A stretch of DNA of 64,000 bases, from NCBI RefSeq assembly GCF_026625045.1, contig NZ_CP113089.1, positions 434,001 to 498,000 of the forward strand, given 5' to 3'. Shown one piece after another: positions 14,460-21,324 of the stretch. Source of the DNA: Microcella daejeonensis. Its GTDB lineage: Bacteria; Actinomycetota; Actinomycetes; Actinomycetales; Microbacteriaceae. Within the stretch, counting starts at the first letter, position 1. The number at the start of each line of letters is the position of its first letter. Made by a program: the position numbers and the translations under genes. The notes under the pieces were generated by a model that was not told the DNA's origin, did not search any database, and worked only from the letters and a program-made list of their open reading frames with translations.

Positions 14460-17307
14460 CATCACCCTCCGCGAAGGTCGTCGCCGGGTCGTCGATGCTT
14501 CCCTCGTCGGGGCGCGCGCGCCGGGGGCGCCGTCCCGTGGGGATGGCGAGGAGGAGCGTGAGCGCGAGGATCCCGAGCTGGCCCAGGAGCACGGCCGGTG
14601 CGGTGGCCGGGATGCCCGGGGGGCGGCTCCGGTCGTCATCGGTGGCGGTGACGCGCCACAGGCGGCCGGCATCCGTATCGCCCACGGGGACGAGAGCATC
14701 GGTGGCGTCGAGCGCGGCCGAGACCGCTGCCGGATCGGCGAGGGGGGCCGTCGGCACCGCGGCGCCGTCCTCCCCGACCGGCGCGAGGGCCGGGGCGAGC
14801 AGCACGAAGCGCACGTCGAGCTCGGCGAGGGCCGGGGCCGCGTCGCGCCCGCTCGCGGCGGCGAGGTTGGCCGCGAGCTCGGCCACCTCACGGGCGTCCT
14901 CGGCGGCCGGACCGGTCGTGCGCACCGTGCGCGACTCCGCGAGGGTGCGGCCCGCACCGAGCTCGAGCCGCGCGCCGAGACCGTCGCCGGCGGGCGTGAG
15001 CACGAGCGTCGCCTGGCGGGGGTCGTCGGCCGCGGAGGCGGCGACGATGGCGGGCAGGGTGCGCACCTCGGCGGCCCGCACCTCGGCGAGCCCGGTGAGC
15101 GGGGCGGCGAGCAGCGGCGCGACCGCGGCGACGCCCGCGATGGTCGCGATGAGCCCGGGCACGGCACCCGCCCGGCGCAGTCCATCGAGCGCGACGGCGA
15201 CCCCGACGAGCAGACCCAGCCAGTACAGTCCGAGCGCCGGCGCCACGTCGAGGGGCACCGCCCGGCCGTCGAGCGTCGTCAGCGAGACGCCGGAGGCGAG
15301 CACGGCGCTGACGAGCCCGAGCGCGCCGATCGCGAGCGGCAGCACGGCGCGCCCGCCGCGCGGCAGAGCGAGACCGAGCAGGGCGAGCAGCGGCAGCGGG
15401 GCGAGCAGCGCGCCGAGCACGATGGCGACGAGCAGCGGCGGGGCGTCCTGCGGCAGGATGCTCTGCAGCGGCCCGATCGCGAGCGCGAGATCGGGCCAGC
15501 CGAGCAGCAGTCCCGTCGGCGCAGGCTCCCCGGGCGCCGCGACGATGCCGGGGTCGGCGAGCAGCGCGAGCGGGGAGCCCCGCCAGAGCTGCGCGACCAC
15601 GAGCGGCGCGGCCACGGCGCCGAGGGGCACGATGAGCGTGAGCAGCCGCCCGGCCCGACGGGGGTTGATCGCCATCCAGGCGAGCCACGCCACGAGCAGC
15701 GCGGGGACGAGCGAGGGCGCCGATCCGCCGACGATGACGGTGAGCAGCCCGGCGGCGGCCGTGGCGCTCCACGAACGCGGCGCCCGGTGCGCGGCGGCGA
15801 GCAGCCACGGCAGCGCGATGAGCGCGATGACGGCCGCGGGACGGCCCGCGATGAGCGGCACGAGGAGCGCCGGCGCGACGCCCCAGAGCAGCGCGGCCGC
15901 GGCGGCGGGACCCCGCCGGCGCACGAGACCGGCGGCGAGCCACCACGCTCCCAGGCCGGCGAGCGGCATCGCGGCGACCCAGAGCACGCCGAGGGCGAGG
16001 GAGGGCTGCCAGGGGGTGAGCACGCCGAGCAGAGCGAGCACGAACGCGAAGGGGTCGGCCGGGGCATCCGCCGTCGCCAACATGCCGGCCCACAGCGCGG
16101 CGGGATCGGGCGCGAGCGGCGCGGTCGCCCCGCCGAGGAGGGAGGCGGCGCCGAGCAGCGGCGAGAACGCGACCGCGGAGACGCCGGCGAGGAGCGCGAC
16201 GACGAGCGCACCGCCGGGCAGGAAGTCGGGGCGCGGCGGAGCGACGTCCTCGGCCCGGCCGATGCGGGCGTCGCGCGCGATCGCCCGGCGGCGGCGAACC
16301 TCCGCGGGCGGCATGCGCAGGGGGGCGAGGGCGTCCCCGGTGATGCCGGCGACCCGGGCGCGGGCCAGGCGACGGCGCGCCGCGGGCACCCGGGCGCCCG
16401 AGAACGCGACGACGACCGCCGCGGCGATCTCGCCGGCGACCCTCGTCGGCTGCTTGGCGAGCAGGTGGCCGAAGGAGCGCAGCACGGCGAGAGGCACGAG
16501 GCTGAGCCAGTGGAGCGGCACGGCGACCGCGGGGGCGTAGACGAGGCGGCGATGCAGCTGGGCCGCGCGGCGCCACCGGTGCACGATCCGGCGCGGCACG
16601 TGCGCGCGGGCGAACTCGGCCGTGCCCTCCGCGACGAAGACGCGGGCGAGCGGTACGCCGACGACCCGGTGCCCCGCGAGGCGGATGCGCACGCAGAGGT
16701 CGAGTGCGGCATCCACGCTGGGCAGGGCCGGGTCGAAGCCGCCCACCGCGGTGAAGACGGAGCGGCGCACGAGCATGCCCGCCTCGCCGATGGCGAGCAC
16801 GTCGGAGGTGCGGTCGTGCTGCCCCTGATCGAGCTCGCGCTCGGCGAGCGCCGCCGAGGCGCCGGTGCGGGTGAGCGTCTCGCCGAACTCGATGATGACC
16901 GTGGGCGCGGCGGCGTCCATCTGCTTCGGGCCCGCGACGGCGACGGAGGGCGCCACCTCGACCGCTCCGAGCAGGCGCTCGAGCGCGCGGGGATCGGGCG
17001 CGGTGTCGTGCCGCAGCAGCCACAGCCACTCCTCGACGCCGCCGTAGGGCGAGGACGTGGTCTCGGGATCGGGCAGAGCCTCGACCGCGCGGGCGATGTC
17101 GTCGCCGAAGCTCGCCCCGTGGGCGGCGCTGACGAACATCGTCGGACGGGCGTCGGCGAGCGCCCGGGTCGCCGCCTCGTCGTCGGTCGCGTCGACGATG
17201 AGCAGCCGGTCGGGAGGCCTGCTCTGCTCGGCGAGCCCCAGCAGGGTCTGCTCGAGCGTCGCACCGCCGCGGCGGGCGACGAGCACTGCTGTCACTCGGG
17301 GCTGCAC
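14452..17307 (-). CDS. Large membrane-embedded GT2 glycosyltransferase
   Basis: 951 residues. The first 230 form a family-2 glycosyltransferase domain: VTAVLVARRGGATLEQTLLGL at the start, LWLLRHDTAPDP as the DxD-like region, and a GEAGMLVRRSVFTAVGGFD acceptor-side motif. The remaining 700 residues hold roughly a dozen hydrophobic segments, with a last one near 915-935 before an Arg-rich cytoplasmic tail. The family is conserved beside whiB2 and DUF5719 in actinobacteria and presumably moves or elongates an envelope glycan. Donor and acceptor are unknown. The gene is followed with an overlap by DUF5719 and preceded by a hairpin after whiB. Confidence 0.88.
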   Translation of the reverse strand: MQPRVTAVLVARRGGATLEQTLLGLAEQSRPPDRLLIVDATDDEAATRALADARPTMFVSAAHGASFGDDIARAVEALPDPETTSSPYGGVEEWLWLLRHDTAPDPRALERLLGAVEVAPSVAVAGPKQMDAAAPTVIIEFGETLTRTGASAALAERELDQGQHDRTSDVLAIGEAGMLVRRSVFTAVGGFDPALPSVDAALDLCVRIRLAGHRVVGVPLARVFVAEGTAEFARAHVPRRIVHRWRRAAQLHRRLVYAPAVAVPLHWLSLVPLAVLRSFGHLLAKQPTRVAGEIAAAVVVAFSGARVPAARRRLARARVAGITGDALAPLRMPPAEVRRRRAIARDARIGRAEDVAPPRPDFLPGGALVVALLAGVSAVAFSPLLGAASLLGGATAPLAPDPAALWAGMLATADAPADPFAFVLALLGVLTPWQPSLALGVLWVAAMPLAGLGAWWLAAGLVRRRGPAAAAALLWGVAPALLVPLIAGRPAAVIALIALPWLLAAAHRAPRSWSATAAAGLLTVIVGGSAPSLVPALLVAWLAWMAINPRRAGRLLTLIVPLGAVAAPLVVAQLWRGSPLALLADPGIVAAPGEPAPTGLLLGWPDLALAIGPLQSILPQDAPPLLVAIVLGALLAPLPLLALLGLALPRGGRAVLPLAIGALGLVSAVLASGVSLTTLDGRAVPLDVAPALGLYWLGLLVGVAVALDGLRRAGAVPGLIATIAGVAAVAPLLAAPLTGLAEVRAAEVRTLPAIVAASAADDPRQATLVLTPAGDGLGARLELGAGRTLAESRTVRTTGPAAEDAREVAELAANLAAASGRDAAPALAELDVRFVLLAPALAPVGEDGAAVPTAPLADPAAVSAALDATDALVPVGDTDAGRLWRVTATDDDRSRPPGIPATAPAVLLGQLGILALTLLLAIPTGRRPRRARPDEGSIDDPATTFAEGDDD

Positions 17308-17382
17308 CTGACCGACCCTAGGCGGCGGTCACGCCGCGCGAGGCAGACACGCGCGGGCCCGGCGAGGCTGAGGGAACATCAG

Positions 17383-17404
17383 CCGACCGGCGGACGCCGG
17401 TCGG
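17383..17404 (-). terminator. Hairpin downstream of whiB2-like gene
   Basis: A perfect 10-bp inverted repeat, CCGACCGGCG and its complement separated by GA, begins 15 bases after the whiB stop on the minus strand. There is no clear T run, so it may be an actinobacterial-type terminator or an RNA-stabilising hairpin that separates whiB from the GT2 gene. Confidence 0.6.
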
Positions 17405-17418
17405 TCGCGAGCGGCGGA

Positions 17419-17736
17419 TCAGGCCCGGCGGCGCAGCTTGCGGCGCTCGCGCTCGCTGAGACCGCCCCAGATGCCGAATCGTTCGTCGTTCTGCAGCGCG
17501 TACTCGAGGCACTCCCCGCGCACCTCGCAGGTGGTGCAAATCGTCTTCGCGTCGCGGGTCGAGCCGCCCTTCTCGGGGAAGAAGGCTTCGGGGTCGGTCT
17601 GCGCGCACAGGGCGTCGGCCTGCCAGGCGAGGGCGTCCTCCTCGACGGCGGCGCGCACGCGGCGCACCCCGGGAACACCGAGTCGCACGGGATCGACGAA
17701 CCAGTTCTCGGGAACGTCGTTCCGGTACTCGCTCAT
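17419..17736 (-). CDS. whiB2: WhiB2-type iron-sulfur transcriptional regulator
   Basis: 105 residues. Four conserved cysteines (Cys44, Cys67, Cys70, Cys76) give the C-X22-C-X2-C-X5-C pattern that ligates a [4Fe-4S] cluster. The WhiB turn GIWGG is at 88-92, followed by a basic C-terminus (SERERRKLRRRA) expected to contact DNA. WhiB2/WhmD proteins control septation and cell division in mycobacteria and Streptomyces, and act with the primary sigma factor. The ATG at 17736 follows a GGGGAG ribosome site. A well-formed promoter lies at 17783-17811. The position next to GT2/DUF5719 supports the WhiB2 assignment over other WhiB paralogues. Confidence 0.92.
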   Translation of the reverse strand: MSEYRNDVPENWFVDPVRLGVPGVRRVRAAVEEDALAWQADALCAQTDPEAFFPEKGGSTRDAKTICTTCEVRGECLEYALQNDERFGIWGGLSERERRKLRRRA

Positions 17737-17782
17737 GGTGTCTCCCCTCGTTCCCCCGGCCCGGCCGCCGGAGAATGCCCTA

Positions 17783-17811
17783 ATTACACCGGTGTCATTC
17801 CCTCCCGTCAA
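17783..17811 (-). promoter_or_regulatory. Promoter of the whiB2-like gene
   Basis: On the minus strand TTGACG (17811-17806) is separated by 17 bases from TGTAAT (17788-17783). It is an AT-rich spot in an otherwise GC-rich region, about 45 bases before the ATG. Confidence 0.6.
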
Positions 17812-17896
17812 GTCGCGAACCATAAAAGGCTCGACACGCTATTCAGAGTTGCGACTCGCCGGGAAAACCGTTATCACCCGCTCCGAACAGACGGCC

Positions 17897-17928
17897 GGCG
17901 CACCAGTCCCCCTTCGGGGGGGGCGCGC
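17897..17928 (-). terminator. Possible terminator after galE
   Basis: An inner 5-bp C/G stem capped by a TTCG loop (near 17908-17921) is extended by GGCGC/GCGCC on the outside, about 20 bases after the galE stop. There is a mismatched middle section and no strong T run. Confidence 0.4.
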
Positions 17929-17948
17929 CGTTCTCGCACCCGTCGTGA

Positions 17949-18914
17949 TCAGGGGGTGGATGCCCGCCGCGCGTCCCACGCGCTGCGCACCATGTCGTCC
18001 AGCGAGTGGCGCATGGCCCAGTCGAGATCACGGGCGGCGAGCTCGCCCGAGGCAACGATGCGCGGGGGATCCCCCGGGCGGCGCTCGGAGAGCTCGGGCT
18101 CGAAGCCGATGCCGGTGACCCGCGCCACGGCATCCATGATCTGACGCACCGAGACGCCGTCACCGCTGCCGAGGTTGTACGCGGGCTCGAGCGGCTGCCC
18201 GGCCTCGAGCCGGCGCGCAGCCGCGACGTGGGCGGCCGCGAGGTCGGCGACGTGGATGTAGTCGCGCACGCAGGTGCCGTCGGGCGTCGGGTAGTCGGTG
18301 CCGTTGATGCGCGGGGCCCGGCCCTCGAGGAGCGCGTCAAACACGAGCGGGAAGAGGTTGTGCGGGCTGGTGTCGTAGACCTCGCTCGAGCCGGAGCCGA
18401 CCACGTTGAAGTACCGCAGGCTGGTGTGGCGAAGCCCCGTCGCCACCGCCTGGTCGCGCAGCAGCCACTCGCCGATGAGCTTCGACTCGCCGTAGGGGGA
18501 GGTGGGGTTCTTCGCGACGTCCTCGGTGACGAGGTCGACGTCGACCGCGCCGAAGACCGCGGCGGAGGACGAGAAGACGATCTGCTCGACCCCCGTGTCG
18601 GCCATCGCCGCGAGCAGCGTCGCCATGCCGGTGACGTTCTGCTGGTAGGTGTGGAGCGGGCGCTGCACGCTCACGCCGGCGTACTTGAAGCCGGCGAGGT
18701 GGATGACGCCCGTCACGGAGTGGTCGCGGATGGCGGCCTCGACCGCTCCCCCGTCGAGGATGCTCGCCGTCACGAACGGCACGCCCTCGGGCACGAAGCC
18801 GCGGTGCCCGCTCGAGAGGTCGTCGATGACGACGGGCTCGAGCCCTTCGTCGAGGAGGGCGCGCACCACGTGCGCGCCGATGTATCCGGCTCCGCCGGTC
18901 ACCAGCCAGGTCAT
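17949..18914 (-). CDS. galE: UDP-glucose 4-epimerase
   Basis: 321 residues, an extended short-chain dehydrogenase. The NAD-binding GGAGYIGAH is at 7-15, the catalytic Ser lies in FSSSAAVFG (about 114-122), and Tyr141/Lys145 form the YxxxK pair in YGESK. The sequence FKYAGVSVQRP (about 76-86) and the overall pattern fit GalE rather than RmlB or Ugd. It interconverts UDP-glucose and UDP-galactose. UDP-galactose is the substrate of the UDP-galactopyranose mutase encoded at 32869-34044, so this gene probably feeds the galactofuranose pathway as well as the Leloir pathway. It lies alone on the minus strand between whiB and a lipoprotein gene. Confidence 0.93.
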   Translation of the reverse strand: MTWLVTGGAGYIGAHVVRALLDEGLEPVVIDDLSSGHRGFVPEGVPFVTASILDGGAVEAAIRDHSVTGVIHLAGFKYAGVSVQRPLHTYQQNVTGMATLLAAMADTGVEQIVFSSSAAVFGAVDVDLVTEDVAKNPTSPYGESKLIGEWLLRDQAVATGLRHTSLRYFNVVGSGSSEVYDTSPHNLFPLVFDALLEGRAPRINGTDYPTPDGTCVRDYIHVADLAAAHVAAARRLEAGQPLEPAYNLGSGDGVSVRQIMDAVARVTGIGFEPELSERRPGDPPRIVASGELAARDLDWAMRHSLDDMVRSAWDARRASTP

Positions 18915-18941
18915 GAGGTCAACGGTAGTGGGCGGACAGGA

Positions 18942-19952
18942 TCACCCGTGCGCCGCGGCGATCGCCTCTGCCGTCGCGCGATCAACACCCGCGACCGTGA
19001 TCACGGAGGTGCCCGCAGCGATCGAGTACACGAGTCCGTCGTTCGGATCGTCCGAGTCGACGAACGGCGTGCCCGGCGCCCCGATCAGCTCAGCGGCCCC
19101 CGGGGTCACCTTCACGCCCACCGAGTCCGAATAGGAGCCGGGATCGCTCGCGAGCGACCAGGCGCACGCGACGGTGCCCCGTCGATCGTCGATGAGGTAG
19201 TCGAGCCACAGCCCGTCGCCGGGATCCAGGTCGGTCGAGAAGGCGGGCGTCGACCCGCCGAGAGCCGCGCCCATGGCCGCGGCGAGCTCCGCCGGTGCCG
19301 TGTCGCACGACTCGAGGGGCGCGGTGCCGGCGGAGGCCGGGTCGAGAGGGTCTGGGCGTTCAGCGGCGAGGAGCAGCACGGCGAGGGACGCCATGAGGTC
19401 CTCATGGTCGACCGCGTGATCGGAGGTCGCCCCTACGCTCCACACGTTGGCGACGAAGCCGTTCGCCGCCATGCTGCCCACGCAGTACGGACCGCATCGG
19501 CTGCGCTGGATCGGGTCCGATCCCGGGAGGAGCTCCCCGGCGAAGGGGTGGTCGGCGTTCTGCACGGCAGGCTCCGCATCGTCTCCGAGATCGGCGACGA
19601 GCACCGTGTAGGACGCCCCCTGCTCAGGGACGCCTCCCACCACGACGTCGACGCCGCAGCGAATCTCCCCCTCGATGCCCCCGTCCCGCACGTCCTGCAC
19701 CTGGAGGGTGCGCGAGGTCTCGCCCGGCCGCGGCGGCACGAGGTCGTCGCACGTCCACGCCGCGATGGGGTCGCCGAATGCCCGATACTGCATCTCCGGC
19801 TCCGTCGGGGTCGGGGACGCCGACGGCTCGGTCGACGCCGTCCCCTTGGATTCCACGGGTGCTCCCGGCGCCCCGCAGGCGCCGAGAAGGAGGGCGGATG
19901 CGGCGAGGAGGGCGAGCGTCGCTCGGTGGCGACGGCGGTTCACGAGGGTCAT
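18942..19952 (-). CDS. Secreted lipoprotein of unknown function
   Basis: 336 residues. The ATG at 19952 gives a basic N-terminus (MTLVNRRRHR), a hydrophobic core and the lipobox LLGAC with the lipidated Cys at about 27. A Ser/Thr/Pro/Glu-rich linker follows (to about 52). The rest holds several Cys (for example in WTCDD, IRCGVD, RCGPYC, ESCDT, VACAW), suggesting disulfides in an extracellular domain. I recognise no family. Upstream in-frame codons to 20258 are a shadow of manA and were rejected. It ends 27 bases before galE begins on the same strand. Confidence 0.8.
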   Translation of the reverse strand: MTLVNRRRHRATLALLAASALLLGACGAPGAPVESKGTASTEPSASPTPTEPEMQYRAFGDPIAAWTCDDLVPPRPGETSRTLQVQDVRDGGIEGEIRCGVDVVVGGVPEQGASYTVLVADLGDDAEPAVQNADHPFAGELLPGSDPIQRSRCGPYCVGSMAANGFVANVWSVGATSDHAVDHEDLMASLAVLLLAAERPDPLDPASAGTAPLESCDTAPAELAAAMGAALGGSTPAFSTDLDPGDGLWLDYLIDDRRGTVACAWSLASDPGSYSDSVGVKVTPGAAELIGAPGTPFVDSDDPNDGLVYSIAAGTSVITVAGVDRATAEAIAAAHG

Positions 19953-20043
19953 GCGGCTGACTGTAGAGCCGCAGAGGGCCCGTGATCCATCGTCAGGAAT
20001 AACGTTCTGATTGCGGAATATGAGGCGGCCTCCGGGTCGGCGC

Positions 20044-21183
20044 TCAGGCCCCGGTGGCCACCCAGACGAGGCCCTCGCCGCGTATCCCGATCGAGGTCTC
20101 GTCGGTGTAGGCCGCCTCGCCGCGCCGCAGCAGCGGACCGCCCGTGAGCTGCACCTCGCCGGACGTGCAGAGCACGATCGCGTCGCCCTCGCTCGGCACC
20201 GTCGCGCCTCCGGCGAGCGCCGCATCGTCGACGAGGGTGAGCACGAAGTCGCGCACATCGGGGCGGAACACCCGGATGCCCGGTGCGGGCTCCTCCGCCC
20301 GCAGGTAGGGCACGGGCAGCGGTCGGGCGTCGAGCACGCTCATGAGCTCGGGCACGTCGACGTGCTTCGGCGTGAGGCCTCCGCGCAGCACGTTGTCGCT
20401 CGCCGCCATGAGCTCGATGCCGAGACCCTCGACGTAGGCGTGCAGGTTGCCGGCGGGCAGGTAGAGCGCCTCCCCCGGCGCGAGCAGCACGGTGTGCATG
20501 AGCAGCGAGATCGCGATGCCGGGGTCGCCCGGGTAGTGGCGGGCGAGGATGGCGGCGGTGCGCATCCCCTCGCTCGCGGCCGCGTCACCGCCGACCCGCT
20601 GCGCGTGCTCGGTGATCGCCGCGACCGCGCCGTCGACGCCGCGCTCGCGGGCGATCAGCCAGGTGAAGACCGCGCCGAGGGCGGTATCGGTCGTCAGGCG
20701 CTCGACCAGCGGCGCGAGACGGGGGTCGTCCATCGCCGCGAGCTCGGCCCGCGACGCGGAGACCGGGCGGAAGCCCGCGAGGGCGCGGAACGGGTCGCTC
20801 ACGGCGACGAGCAGCTCGGGCTTGTGGAAGGGGTCCTTGTAGTTGCGGTGGGCGGCGTCGATCGGGATGCCCTGCGCCCGCTCGCGCGCGAAGCCCTCCG
20901 CCGCCTGCGCCAGGGTGGGGTGCGCCTGCAGCGAGAGCGGCGCAGCCGCCGCGAGCACCTTGAGCAGGAACGGCAGACGCCCCTCGGGACGGTGCGCTGC
21001 GGCCCATTCCGCGAGGTCGGCGTCGGGGGCGCCCTCCACGATGCGCGCCGGCGATCCCGGGTGCGCACCGAGCCACAGCTCCGCCTCAGGGCGACCGCTC
21101 GGCACGGTGCCGAGCAGCTCGGCGATCGCCGTCGCAGAGCCCCAGGCGTAGTCGCGCGGGGTGTTGTCGATGCGCAGGAACAA
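20044..21183 (-). CDS. manA: Mannose-6-phosphate isomerase, class I
   Basis: 379 residues. Type I PMI signatures are present: NTPRDYAWGS at the N-terminus, PFLLKVLAAAAPLSLQAHPT (zinc ligands), KDPFHKPELLVAV, and LPAGNLHAYVEGLGIELMAASDNVLRGG. It converts fructose-6-P to mannose-6-P, the precursor for the phosphomannomutase ManB encoded at 10584-11999, leading to GDP-mannose. The start codon appears to be TTG at 21183 (MFLRIDN), with an AAAGG ribosome site about 9 bases upstream; no ATG or GTG fits better. A possible promoter (TTGCTA, 18 bases, TATCGA) lies just upstream on the minus strand. Confidence 0.93.
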   Translation of the reverse strand: MFLRIDNTPRDYAWGSATAIAELLGTVPSGRPEAELWLGAHPGSPARIVEGAPDADLAEWAAAHRPEGRLPFLLKVLAAAAPLSLQAHPTLAQAAEGFARERAQGIPIDAAHRNYKDPFHKPELLVAVSDPFRALAGFRPVSASRAELAAMDDPRLAPLVERLTTDTALGAVFTWLIARERGVDGAVAAITEHAQRVGGDAAASEGMRTAAILARHYPGDPGIAISLLMHTVLLAPGEALYLPAGNLHAYVEGLGIELMAASDNVLRGGLTPKHVDVPELMSVLDARPLPVPYLRAEEPAPGIRVFRPDVRDFVLTLVDDAALAGGATVPSEGDAIVLCTSGEVQLTGGPLLRRGEAAYTDETSIGIRGEGLVWVATGA

Positions 21184-21324
21184 AGGGGAGCACCTTTCGA
21201 TATGCGAACAGGGCCCACGCTAGCAACGCGCATTGACCCGAACGGGGGGCGCGCGGGCGCGCGGCATCCGCTTAGCATCGGCATGAGTCTCCGGGGGGAG
21301 ACGCGCTTCGGGGGGAGCTGCCGT

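Noticed and set aside
14293..18144. A 1283-codon open frame on the plus strand
   Set aside because: It is the antisense of DUF5719, the GT2 gene and whiB; the composition is Arg/Gly/Glu-rich with no domain, typical of a shadow in GC-rich DNA.
20011..21324. The upstream 430 codons of the frame that contains the subtilase
   Set aside because: They are antisense to manA and precede a proper ribosome site and signal peptide at 21325.
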